A stretch of 64,000 nucleotides of DNA from Perkinsus olseni (Eukaryota; Perkinsozoa; Perkinsida; Perkinsidae): the NCBI GenBank assembly GCA_013115135.1, contig JABANP010000198.1, forward strand, positions 25,349-89,348. The letters are read 5' to 3'. The position numbers and the translations under genes were made by a program. How positions within the stretch are numbered: the stretch's first letter is position 1; each line of letters opens with the position of its first letter. The notes below the pieces were generated by a model. The model was not told where the DNA came from. It saw nothing but the letters and a program-made list of their open reading frames with translations, and ran no database searches. Below are positions 11,546 to 22,095 of this stretch, one piece after another.

Positions 11546-12076
11546 TTTTCATGTTTCTGGAACTTTGATTTTGGTATTTTGTTCAACACTGCCTTGGCTA
11601 CGGTCGGGGGAAGGTTGTTGTCTGTTTGCCCGGTTAAGGGTGTTTCGCTTGTGACTCGTGAAATCTACCATCTTGAGACCTTTATATTTTCGCTCCCGCC
11701 CAAAAAGGGTCCGAGGGGGAGAGAATGTGGTGCTCCCCTCGCTATGATCGAGAAGAGGGCAACCACCCTGTTCGGGTTGCCGCGGACGAGGGGGACGATG
11801 ATCGAAATAATACGGACAACTTTTGATTCATGGTGGAGGTCGCTCGGGCGTTGTGCAGGACAGTCGGGGTGTCTCTACAGCGGTCTGCTGGCGAGATCGA
11901 TTACTGCAGCATAGAGTAAACTCGGAAGGTTATGAACCAAATGCTTCCCATGTACAGGAAATCTCATGAACTTCCGCGTGCATATGTCTCGAGTATCCCT
12001 AGGATTTCGCGAAAAGTTGGTATGCTGCAGTTCATTTTCATTAAAGGGGCGTCGTTAACTAAGTCGTTGCATCAAT

Positions 12077-14963
12077 ATGACTGAGCGTAAGGTGATGAAC
12101 AAGTATTACCCGCCGGACTTCGACCCGTCGAAGCTCCTGCCGATGAGGATGGTCAAGAAGCCCCGGGTCGAGCAAAGAGGTAATACAGGACTACAACTTA
12201 ATTTGGAAAATAATCTGTAATATCAATTTTGCCTCCGCTACTCGGAGCTTGAACCTGATCTATCAACATGCTATTCGTTGCAGTGATGTTGATACACCAA
12301 AAACTCTGACCGTCGACCGAAATTTCATGATAAAATTATAAAATTTTAGTAGAAAACCGAAAAAAAATGGAATAAAATAATTGAAATTTGCCAAATAATT
12401 TCGAAGATCAACTTAGTGGAATGCACTGAAGGGCGGGTTGTCGTATTCTGACACCTCTAGTTGCGATTTTGCATCCGCTGGTTGGCGCTCTGTCAGGTCC
12501 GAAATGTATGAACATCCGAATGATGCTTCCCTTTTCGATGTGCTGCAGTCACTGTGGGGAGTACCTGTACATTGCTACTAAGTTCAATAGCAGGTAATCG
12601 AAAGGTCGCCGGATCGATCCCCGGTACTGTCGTTTTTCAGATGTCAAAAACTGCCGGAGAAGAGTTCTTTAGGGCTGAATGTGTATCGCTTCTACGGCAA
12701 GTGCAAACATTGTCTAGGTAGGGCATACTTGTATCGCGCATGGGTCAACCTAAGATTCCTTTCGCTTTCCCAGGCGAGTTCTCATTTCGCACGGATCCTG
12801 AGCACTCTGACTACGTACTTGAGACAGGGGGAACGAGAACGTAGGTGGTCGCTGCTTCTCTGGTGTGACTCGTGGTGAACGGAAATGGGAAGAAGGGTAT
12901 AAAGTCTCTGTCGGATGGAGTTGACTGTGTACATTGATAGGGTGGAGCGTATACATAAAGGGCAATCGTCAGAGTTGTCGTCTGCCCTGCGAGTCTCGAC
13001 GCACCGTAGCTCACGACGGCACCTTCTGTATTGGGCACCGTAGTGGGCAAGCGTGTGTATACAACTTACTATTGGTTGGTAGCCTGTGCTGCTGCTTGCG
13101 GGCGATGTTTGTCTGTCTGTTTGGCTGGTTGGGGCTATTGATAAACGTTTCACTCGCGGTCCGTATAATTCCGTAATAAGACGTGTATAATTCCGTTACC
13201 ACTAAAAAGAGGGCAATCGTCGTAGACTGAGCAGTTCTCGACATCTTCGAACTTCTTGTGAGGGCTGCTATTGGAAAGAATTTCGTGAGGGGTCGGTCGG
13301 ATGGAGAGGACCATCATCAGTCGGTCATCAGATACGAGGGCTTTAAGGATGCTGATTTCGCGGAGGCAGAGGTCTCTCATCGCAAAACTGGAGAGGAGAA
13401 TGGTAGATGGGAACTTTGGTGACGCTTGGAGAAAGCTAGAGGTGTCAGAATCCGAGACCAAGGCCATGGAGAATAAGATCTATGACACCGCGGAGGAGAT
13501 GCGACGACTGGACGAGTTGGATGAGCTCAAGGCTGTCAATCGCAGGTAATAGAAGAGGGAGGGGACAGCCGAGGTGCATCTTGGGAATACTAATTGCTTG
13601 TTCGTAGCGGATATGCGGGCTAAGCAGCTTCGGAAAGCACGGACGCTGAGGGTATGTCGAGCTTGACTAGTGTTCCAGGCAAGCTTCTACTGGAGTCTTT
13701 GTAGAGGGTTGACATAGAGATCGAAGCGTATCCCCTTATGACACTTATCAAATACACCTGCCGTTGAGTATCTTGACTCCGTCATCTGGGGGAGAGCCAA
13801 CAGTGCTAGAATACCGGCTGGAAATGTATACCCTTGCCAGGCAAGCCCAACGCGACCAGCTGATCTCGTCAGCGTTGGACAAGTTGTTCGACGGGGACGT
13901 CTCTGGAGGGAGCAGCTCGTCGTCCGCCGTTAAAGGGGAGAAGAAGGAGGAAGGTGCTGCTGTGAAGCAGGAAGGGGAGGGTGACCATGAACAGGGCGCC
14001 GATGATAAAGGTGGGGAGTCCCCACTGGGTACGGGGATCAACTGGGGAAGTATGAGACTGCTTTAGAAGTCAAGACATTGATAATAGAAGATCATCTTCC
14101 TGAGACGGCTCTCATACTCTTGCTGACGAGTGTGGCTGTATAGAAATTTTTGTATAATTTTGGTGGCACGATTCTGCTTCGACGCGGTTCGTAGCTGAGC
14201 TGGTGTTTCGGCTATGGGTCCCTCTCTTAGACTGAAGTATTCGATCAAAGTGATACCTATGTCGACCCAACAACGCTAGAGGTCCGTCAATGTTCGTGCT
14301 GCTGGCGGGCGATCTTGGTACTGAGGTCGCCCGAGCGTTAGAGTAAATAGAGCAACTCCCCACCTTACGGGGATTTATTGGGAAAGTTGTGGTATGCTGA
14401 GTTGATAATATTCTCAACCCCCTCAGCCACTCCTCTCCTGAGAAGCGTTCCATCGTCGATAGCCGCCCCTTAGATACCGCCGTGGCCGAAGCCGTCTTCA
14501 AGGGGGATCTGGAATGGGAGCGCATCGAGGTGATCTCTGATGATGAGGAAGGGGAAGGATCAACTGAGGGGAATAAGACCAAGTCAACCTCATCTGTCAA
14601 GGATGTAGGATGCGTCGCTCCGCCGTTTTCATGTCAATTTTTTCGCCTAGTTGTCCTCCTCTCCCCCGCCGCCTCCTGTCCACATTGCCGATGAGGTCGA
14701 GGCGGCAGCGGCCAAGCGGAAGGCGGCTATGCCCCATATGGTATTCAAAGCTAAGTCGAAGGCGAAGGCCACTCCAGCTGCTGAGGGTAAGCCTGAGGTC
14801 CCGGGTTCGATCCCAGGCACCGACTATCCAGAAGAGGTCCGAATCGTGTTGCTCTTGCTCAGCTCCCCCTCTTCCTGTGAGTCTCGGCGCGGCATTGGGA
14901 GGGTATGGATCGTCGTCGTCGTCGTCTTCCAGTGATGATAGTGGCTCTAACGGGGGTGATTGA
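12077..14963 (+). CDS. YJU2: YJU2/CWC16 pre-mRNA splicing factor (CCDC94), multi-exon
   Basis: Step-1 spliceosome factor. Traced exons: 12077-12179, 12497-12593, 12641-12717, 12774-12840, 13332-13402, 13440-13545, then 13608-13651 and about 13764-14040 (boundaries uncertain), 14427-14604, 14651-14786, 14863-14963. The product starts with the family hallmark KYYPPDFDPSKL. A zinc module follows: MCCSHCGEYLY, then FYGKCKHCLGEFSFRTDP, giving paired CxxC motifs and the conserved FxTDPExxDY step. A charged coiled-coil region (MENKIYDTAEEMRRLDELDEL) comes next. The C-terminus has the conserved SLGxxLGGY followed by a Ser run and SDDSGSN. Phases agree for all outer exons. The join of 13545 to 13608 is one nucleotide out of frame with a GT donor, so a GC donor, a missed exon or an assembly indel is needed there. 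Introns of 37, 47 and 56 nt. Confidence 0.92.
14787..14862 (+). other. YJU2 last intron carrying a tRNA B-box
   Basis: Spliceosomal intron (GTAAGC...CTCAG). Bases 14804-14814 are an exact B-box, GGTTCGATCCC, in a nearly paired T-stem (CCCGGG.../CCCAGG) preceded by GAGGTC, as in the 3' half of a tRNA. The shorter intron 12594-12640 of the same gene starts GTAATCGAAAGGTCG and has a one-mismatch B-box at 12611-12621. That resembles the anticodon-to-T-arm half of a Thr- or Asn-type tRNA. Confidence 0.6.
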
Positions 14964-15592
14964 TTATACACATCAGCCCGATGGGCGTCACTTAAACGTT
15001 TCATTTTATAAACCACGCAGTCTCGGTGTTAGTCAATAATCGTCCACCCTGGTCTGTTACACTTGGGTCACCTGATTGCTCTCACACAAGCAGCTTCTAG
15101 TTGATACGCTCACAGACATCTCGCGATCGTTCCAGGGTGGGATGGAACGTGGCGGCGTTCCGAAGAGTATTCAAACTTGAACATGTCATGGCTGTGTTCT
15201 TACTACTACTGCATGGCGTGGGCTGCGGGAAATCGCTCTGCTTATGGCTTGGACGGTAGCAGCAGATCGTTATTCACTCTGGTGAGGGTGGCAGCGAAAA
15301 GACTTGTGAGTACCGTCGAAGCTAGGGACTCCCTACTAGGGAGGATAACGGGTCAACGGTTAGCTATGCTGGGGATTAGATCAGAGGCCATCGTTAGCTA
15401 TCACTCAACGCGAAGGAATAACATTGCTACAGAGACCAATTCTGATGACTAAAAATGACTGGTCTGACCGGTGAGTACTTCCATGTGGGAAGCCCTTCGG
15501 TGGTCGAGTGAAGGAGAAGGTGAAAAAATTTCCGTAGAGTCCAAAGACATCGATACGAAGTTGAGCAGTAGAGGGCCTCGCCGAGGCTTGGT

Positions 15593-15781
15593 CTACCATT
15601 TCGGCTTGCACATGCAGTCGCGCGAGAGTGGCACGTACTGGCAGGAAAAACCGGAGGGGCAGTCGCCACATTTGCCCCCGCAAACGTTCCCCAGGGCACG
15701 GAGTCGGGCATCGCACTGTGGGAGGCCAGACAGCAGGGCGAAGTGGAAAATGGTGATGAAGGAGAGGTAAGTCTTAGCCAT
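15593..15781 (-). CDS. Small secreted Cys-rich protein, family copy 1
   Basis: 62 residues. The hydrophobic signal peptide MAKTYLSFITIFHFALLSG is followed by PQCDARLRAL, the conserved step at the signal/mature boundary. The mature domain has six cysteines in the order C-x3-C-x2-C-x5-C-x8-C-x-C and ends CKPKW. The start ATG is preceded by an AG acceptor (CCACAG) 15 nt upstream, as in the sister copies. Function unknown. The pattern suits a disulfide-knotted secreted microprotein acting outside the cell. The sequence continues upstream in the same frame without a Met that fits better. Confidence 0.8.
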   Translation of the reverse strand: MAKTYLSFITIFHFALLSGLPQCDARLRALGNVCGGKCGDCPSGFSCQYVPLSRDCMCKPKW

Positions 15782-15919
15782 AGTAATGTTAAAAACCTGT
15801 GGTGGATAATCGACAGCAGCCCGACTCAGTACCTCACAGTGAACCAGGTGCAGGCCGCCCCCAGAAGGCGTGACGTGACGGGGGCCATGCAGACAAGCCG
15901 GGCGAGCGAGGACGTGCAC

Positions 15920-16140
15920 TATAACTCAGTACAGTACGGCTATTCGAGACGGGGCTCAAAGGAAGCCTTCCTTAGGAAGGTAAAGCGGTTTTGAAACCGG
16001 ACTCGAGATGAGCTCGGGGAAAACTGACCTCGTTGCGAATTTAGCGTGAACGTAGGTTCAGCAGCATCACAAACAACGGACATGTTAACGGAGACGAACG
16101 CACGTACAGCGAGCAGCAAAAGCGCACAAAAAGCGAGGAT
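15920..16140 (+). repeat. Dispersed repeat R1, copy
   Basis: Begins AACTCAGTACAGT.CGGCTATTCGAGACGGGGCTCAAAG and continues with matches to 29270-29500 and 47985-48190: CGGACTCGAG..GAG, GAAAACTGA, GTGAACGTA and GACGAACGCACGTACAGCGAGCA. No coding capacity. Size (about 200-250 bp) and copy number suggest a non-autonomous element. Confidence 0.7.
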
Positions 16141-17014
16141 GTCACTAAAGTGAAGATGGATTTGCCAGGAAGTTATTCCTTATGGCTATACCATTTGTGG
16201 GAGCGCCTCAGCTCAACATGAGAGGGAAGAAGAGCTGTCGCGGCCGGCGGTAGACGACGACAGGCAGACGATTAGCTTTATGATGCACGCGTACGCAGTT
16301 GTGAGCTGACTCTACACCATTCAGAAATATATTTGGCGAGTGAGGCTGCCTTTACTGAGTATGCTCGAAATTGGTGTCCCTAGCGGCGGGATGGATCATG
16401 GAATTGCCTCATGGTAAGATAAGTCTAGGATATCATTGACCATTGGTCCCGCCGCTAAAATGACTTTCTCATTCGCCTGATGTCCCTATTTCCATGGTAC
16501 CGCCAATTCGCTGTCTCAACTCGCTTATGTGATATTCTCTGGCACGGAATAGACGGCCTGACTCGCCAAATAGACTTGTGAATGGTATAGAACGAGACAT
16601 GGCTGTGATCATATTGACTGTGAACGGCGGCTAACACTCGAGCTGCGACGGCAGTCCGCTGGTAGCCCTGTTGAAGGTGGGTGTATGTTGCTTCTCCGTT
16701 GTTGCTCATAGTCAACACAAGGCGAGGACGAGTGTAAAGTCTCCTACTTGGTTCTTTTCGGGGGGCGGGAGTATTAGCTATGCACGCATGCACAAGATGA
16801 CCGACGCGCAATGAGTAACAGCGTATGAGGTGCCAAGAGGAAGACTTCGCATCGCAACACTCATGCGAGGAGTCTCGTCGAAGCTCGACGGTCGAACTTA
16901 GGAAGAGAAACAGGTCGACTGTGGGTTATCATCTGTTCCGCGATGATGAGCTCACGGAGCAACCGATTATTGAAGTACATCCGGGCTCGTAGTGGATGCG
17001 CTCACCGACAATCT

Positions 17015-17050
17015 AGTAGGACCAGAACGGGCCATGATTCTGGTCCTACT
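17015..17050. repeat. Inverted repeat, 13-bp arms
   Basis: AGTAGGACCAGAA (17015-17027) pairs perfectly with TTCTGGTCCTACT (17038-17050) across a 10-nt loop. No gene adjoins it. Confidence 0.75.
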
Positions 17051-18287
17051 ACGACCCGTTGCGATGAGAGCTGCCTCGAAGGTGCAGCCTCGGAGTAGCA
17101 TCAGTTGGGTATTCACTCTGGTCAAGGTGGGTGAAGGAGTCGGCGAGGGTGACCCCTCCGAGCCGTGCTGAGAACACTGTTGCGAGTATCGTCCACCGAT
17201 GAGCGAATTCACCGTTGGCAATGCCGGAGTTGATCGGAATAGATCAACTATCACTTAGCGCAAGAGCATGATAAGGCTGCTACAGAGAACATTGGCACTT
17301 CGTTGTGAGTGGTCCGGTGTGGTAAAAAGTATCATGGTAATCGTGGCAGTCTAGTGGTTGATGAACACCACAGGGAAAGGAAGCGGAAGTTCATCTTCTC
17401 TGTTGGTGGCATGTCGCCTGGGACTGAACTCAGTGCCATTAAGGTCCCAAGAAAAGAGCTTACTTGAATATGAAGAAGTCAGGACTAGGAAAAAGTCTAG
17501 TGGTCGGACTACTTAACTGATCTCGGAGATGGCGCTTGCACGCTTATTCAGGTCTCTCCTTGGAGCGAGGTGGCGCGCAGGCCCCGTTGTCTAGACATAG
17601 ACAACGAAGAAAAATATGAGACTCTTTTATCATAGACTATTATTCGATAGGGTCGACTAGTAAAATGGCCATTGCTCGGCCCGGGAAAAACGCGCGTGCA
17701 CCACAGTAGCACGCGAACACATTGAGTGTAAAAGGAGAAAGACTCATATCATATCGCCACCGTCGTAGAACCGATGCCCTGAAACAATCTTCCATAACAG
17801 AGTGCAGATCATTGATTAGCGCTAACATTCTTGTCATGGTGCGAATCAGTTGGCAGTGGCATCTTCGGGCCGGATAAGAGATGAGGTCGACGGAGCGTAG
17901 TGGATCGCCATGTGGTCGCTGCTTTAGGCTGGGCTAATGCGACTTGCCATCGTGAAGCAATGATACTACAAAGGGTACTCGGGCTTGTCGAGTGCTTCCG
18001 ACCGGAGTCTCCTCTGGATAAAATTGAAGAAATTAACGGAAGATTGTACGCAAGTCGCATGGACGTCGTAGCTCGAATCGCGGCGTCTCGAACGACTTCC
18101 GCCGCATCGCACTCAGCATCGATGAGTTCGAGCTCTGGTCTCAAGTAATTGGAGATGGGGGATGATCCGAGTTCGCCCTTGCACACGATGGCGCACTTGT
18201 CTTCAGCGTCTCCCGCCAGGACGGCACCACTATGACTGTCCCGGGGACAGTGTCCCCACCGGCAGGGTTGACAGCAAACTCCGCGGC

Positions 18288-18500
18288 CTAAACGACGGCA
18301 TCCGCCGTTTCTTCGCTCTTAGCGGCCTTGCTGGCAATACTGGCAGCATCGGCCTCGCTGATGGCTGACATATCGGGGATCGTGCAGGGCGGCCGCATGA
18401 TCATGCATCGCTGGCAGGCGGCAACAGCACGCTTGAAGCGGGTCGCTTCCCTGCAACTCTCGTAGCAAGAGAAAGAATCCCGATAGCCTGACCAGCACAC
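18288..18500 (-). CDS. Hypothetical Cys-containing C-terminal segment
   Basis: Reverse frame ending in TAG at 18288. It encodes a cysteine cluster (CYESC, then ACQRC and a further Cys) followed by an acidic/alanine-rich tail (SEADAASIASKAAKSEETADAVV). The composition is protein-like. No start or upstream exon is fixed, and I recognise no family. It could be the last exon of a small zinc-binding protein, or spurious. Confidence 0.25.
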   Translation of the reverse strand: MCWSGYRDSFSCYESCREATRFKRAVAACQRCMIMRPPCTIPDMSAISEADAASIASKAAKSEETADAVV

Positions 18501-19077
18501 CGAGCGTCCTGTGTAATGAAGGCCTTAGGCTTTACTGAGGGTGACCGTCGCAGCAGGGGACGTAGTCACACAATCCTGCACTACTCAAGCTAGTCGTTTC
18601 CGATGATGATACTAATCACCAACTTCTCGCGCGTCGCTCGTAGTGAACTGAGAGGCTCATCTCGAGTGTGAGTCCTTTTTGTACCCTTGCCATGGCACCA
18701 TCAATAGCTGTGCTCTGTGACTACGTTGCAACGACCGTTTCACGGGGAAGATACGTTACACAGGGATCGGCAATTGCTGGTGCTCCGGGATTAGGCAAGG
18801 GTGTTATGGTCTTCTCACTTGTACGTGGAACACGAGGCCAAAAGGGGCTAGTAAGATGGATCTTTATAACGATAGCTAATCCCCAGACTACTATTCACGC
18901 ATAAACCTAGACCGAGCGTAACAGAGGGGCGGCCAGCGCAAAGCAATGGTACAACCGAAACGAACGGTACTCGGACCTCGTGGGTCGCTCCGTAACGACT
19001 CACGAATCCTCTGGGGAATGGAGAAAATAGTTAATGGAAGACCGTCGCGGGAAGTTGGTTGTGGTTCTCGCAGAAAA

Positions 19078-19269
19078 CTACCAATTCGGCTTACAGATGC
19101 ACCCAAGGGCTTCGAGAGAGAAGTCACAGATGTACCCGGTGGGGCATGTACTGCAGGTTTGTGGGCAGGCGGAACTCCCGAGGGCACGCAGGTAGGCATC
19201 GCACTGCGGGGGACCAGATAGCATGCCGAAGCAGATAATGGGGATCAGGGAGAGGTAAGTCTTAGCCAT
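19078..19269 (-). CDS. Small secreted Cys-rich protein, family copy 2
   Basis: 63 residues. Signal peptide MAKTYLSLIPIICFGMLSG, then PQCDAYLRALG and a mature domain with six cysteines (SACPQTCSTCPTGYIC start, CICKPNW end; spacing C-x3-C-x2-C-x5-C-x8-C-x-C). Reverse strand, same orientation as copies 1 and 3. The 5' leader GGTTATCATTAAT lies directly before the ATG and follows an AG (CATTCTAG), as in other copies. Closest to copies 1 and 3 by mature-domain spacing. Confidence 0.82.
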   Translation of the reverse strand: MAKTYLSLIPIICFGMLSGPPQCDAYLRALGSSACPQTCSTCPTGYICDFSLEALGCICKPNW

Positions 19270-20194
19270 ATTAATGATAACCTAGAATGAACAGCTGTCA
19301 CCCCCGCTCAGTCCTGGGGGCGCTAGCTGGGGACGCTAGCAGGTAATTGGTGTACGCGAGCCCATGAGCGTCTATCGTGTCGTTGTTCGGTACGGCAGAG
19401 CTGGCTTCGAGGTCTGACGATAGCACCGTATCCAAGCTCTAAGCGCGCATCGGATAGAATTGTCTATGTAGATTCGGTACACGGAAGTGGTGAGGCCTCG
19501 GGGCTGGATGACACGTCTAGCGAGGCTAGTAGCCTGGTGTACGCGCCATGCTAGCGCGGTCACCGCGCCCGTTCGGGCCTCAAACAGGGGTGATCGATTA
19601 TACAAATTAGCCCGATTAGCGTCACTGAACGTTTCACGTTATACACCACTCACTGAGTGGTGAGCGAGTGGCATAAGAGTAGGATAGCCGGTGAAGACTG
19701 AGTGGCACTCGGTGTTAGTGAATGATCATCCACTTCGGCCTGTCACACTTGAGCAACCTGACTACTCGCTCATAAGCAGCTTCTAGTGGATTCTGTTCGT
19801 GGTGGCCCTCCAGCTGAGAGGATAGCAAGCCTTCATCTCTGCGCGGGGCAATTATTCTCTAATTGCCGCAGCCGCATTTACTCTCCTTTTGACCCCCGGC
19901 TTTCGGGTTGCCCCGGAAACTAGCCCAATCCTGTGCAGCAGCCATCGGGTTCCGGGAGTTTGGGCTTGTTTTTCGGCCTCGCAAGGACCGCTCAATCGTC
20001 AGCAATGGTAGATGAGATAGATCAAGGGTCATCATTAACCACCACTGAGCGCAAGGGAATGACGAAACTGCTACAGAGACTGACTTTGACTAAAAAAACA
20101 GTAAAGGATTGTCTTCGGCAGCTCCACTCAGTGCCTCACAGTGGACCTGGCGGAGGCGTGACGTAGACCATGGAAACGGGTCCGGGTGGGTGTG

Positions 20195-20221
20195 GATGAT
20201 GATGATGATGATGATGATGAT
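20195..20221 (+). repeat. (GAT)9 microsatellite
   Basis: Nine perfect GAT units, 3' of family copy 3 on the opposite strand. Confidence 0.95.
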
Positions 20222-20345
20222 AATTACTGCATCTGGTGCACTCGTGCCTTTTGAGACCTTCTGATGGAGAGCCTCCTCTACGTAGAGAATGGAGGAAATC
20301 GTCCAGAACGGAAGAATCGCGGCCACGGCGTTGTGGCTCGCATGA

Positions 20346-20537
20346 CTACCGCTCATCTTCACAGATGCATTTGAAGATTTTGAGATTAAACCCACAGTCG
20401 TACTTGAGGGGGCATTTACTACAGGTGCCGGGGCAGAGAGATCTTCCGAGGGCACGGAGTCGGGCATCACACTGTGGGAGGCCAGATAGCAGGGCGAAGC
20501 AGATAATGGTGATGAGGGAGAGGTAGGTCTTAGCCAT
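20346..20537 (-). CDS. Small secreted Cys-rich protein, family copy 3
   Basis: 63 residues. Signal MAKTYLSLITIICFALLSG, then PQCDARLRALG and six cysteines (SLCPGTCSKCPLKYDC start, CICEDER end). The usual aromatic/Trp end is replaced by an acidic DER tail, so this copy has diverged in its last residues. The ATG at 20537 is preceded by CAGGTTATCATTAAT, the conserved acceptor plus leader, and further out by GTCGACTATCCATTACAG, shared with copies 4, 7 and 10. Confidence 0.82.
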   Translation of the reverse strand: MAKTYLSLITIICFALLSGLPQCDARLRALGRSLCPGTCSKCPLKYDCGFNLKIFKCICEDER

Positions 20538-21127
20538 ATTAATGATAACCTGTAATGGATAGTCGACAGGAACCCCACTCATCTCTCACAGGACTGAACT
20601 TGTTATCAGCTGGGAGGGGCGAACAAGCGATCTAAATGGCTCAGAGAGCATGCGTGTTGTCACTGATGTAGATGAGGTAATCTATAGTATTTGATATCAT
20701 TGCCGCCCGACGTACAATGGTAGCTCTTTGCAGCGGCTTGGACGAGTACACACGTGAGGTGAACGCGAGTATATAGCTGAACCTTAGATAGCTAAGGGCA
20801 CGTGCCTCTCCTAGTTTGGGGCTGCTCACTTCTTCCTGGTCATCACTCTCACCTCATCGGCCGACCTCGTTAGTGGCCTACCACCGCATATCGTCCGCTC
20901 GCGATACCACTACACAATTGGACACCGGAGCTGCTGCTTTGGTATACGCGCAGACCGTTCGTGCCAGCTCTACCAGTATGCGCGCCATCGCGATTCGTCA
21001 GTCAGCGTCCCCTCGAGCTTCCTTCGAGTAGAGCCGTCTCGAGTGACTTCCGCCACAGTCATCGATTCGCCTCCGATGAGGTCTCATCTCGAAAACCAGA
21101 GATGGGTGATTCTAGTTTTCCTCGCCA

Positions 21128-21178
21128 CTCAGTTGCTGTCCCATAGTGCAAAGTTTGCACTATGGGACAGCTACTGAG
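21128..21178. repeat. Near-perfect palindrome, ~25-bp arms
   Basis: Positions 21135-21152 and 21154-21171 are perfect reverse complements with a 1-nt loop. Beyond one T:T mismatch the pairing continues (CTCAGT with ACTGAG) out to 21128 and 21178. It sits at the edge of a reverse-oriented R1 repeat. Confidence 0.85.
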
Positions 21179-21365
21179 TGCAAACCACCTCCATTGCTAC
21201 TGCGTAGCCACATTAAGCTTTGCTCGCTTACGTACGTTACTCCCAGTAAACACGTGCGTTCCTCGTCGCGCTTTCGGGCATACGTCAACACCAAATCCGC
21301 GTCGATATCAGTCTTCTTCCTCTTGGAGTCCCGTCTCAAATAACCACACTGTTACTCAGTTGATA
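21175..21365 (-). repeat. Dispersed repeat R1, reverse-oriented copy
   Basis: Reverse complement of the 29270-29500 and 47985-48190 copies. Shared pieces include CCATTGCTACTGCGTA, CGTACGTTACTCCCAG, AACACGTGCGTTCCTCGTCG and CCCGTCTCAAATAACCACACTGT. Bounded on both sides by strong palindromes (21128-21178 and 21380-21410). Confidence 0.7.
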
Positions 21366-21379
21366 GTGCACTGTCACAG

Positions 21380-21410
21380 TGCGAACGTGTGCACTGTGCA
21401 CACGTTCGCA
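21380..21410. repeat. Perfect inverted repeat, 15-bp arms
   Basis: TGCGAACGTGTGCAC (21380-21394) and GTGCACACGTTCGCA (21396-21410) are exact reverse complements with a single-base loop, next to the R1 copy. Confidence 0.85.
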
Positions 21411-22095
21411 TGACCTCGCTCAGAATGTTGACTCGGGAAGCCGAGGGGAGTTGTGATTGTTGAGGCACACGGTCCATCTGTCCCCTAGCGCTACTAGCAT
21501 CTGGTCCTTCTTCATTCGTAGAGATTAGGCTTCTAATCAGCATCACTCATGTCTGGTTTGAGTGAGAACAGGATTTCGCGGGTGTGACTCTCTTCTTCAG
21601 TCGTTGATACAAATTCGTAAAACAGCAGAACTGTCGACGTAAAGGGGCAGGAAACACCTTCAGCAGCACCGCCTCTCAGGCAGCATGCGCTACGAGTGAT
21701 GAGTTTCCAGTGCTGCAGCCTTGAACCTTACATTAACATTTACAGTAACAACAAGAGTACGAGAGCGGGCCACCGTGATAGTAGCTCCAACTGCATCCTC
21801 CGGTACGAACACTGTTCATTAATACCGATCTCGGTTGCCATTCATCGCTCGGCTGTAGACCATCTCATCCATCTCGTTAGCTCCCCGCAATGAGTCAGAC
21901 CATCAGTGACTCCTGGCCGCGGGCTTCAACCCATCTCCCGATAGAGGTAAAGTACATGGAACAGGTAGACATGAAGAGAGGGCGAACGGAGACGTATGGA
22001 AATCAGTGTGGCTCGAGGGATATCAGAGGGGCGAGCGAAGGGTCCCTGAGCTCGTCAACGAAATTCCACCGGTCGAAGACTAAGCCTTTCAGGCA

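Larger units (their letters stand above)
15998..19070. other. Gene-poor stretch between family copies 1 and 2
   Basis: Apart from the R1 repeat and one hairpin, I see no recognisable gene. A forward frame at 17900-18148 and a reverse frame at 18288-18500 look slightly more protein-like than the rest (see separate entry for the latter), but neither shows a domain. Confidence 0.4.

Noticed and set aside
14597..15016. 139-residue reverse ORF with WDRTRDLRLT
   Set aside because: It lies antisense to YJU2 exons; the RTRDL-like run is the translated tRNA T-arm sequence in the last intron.
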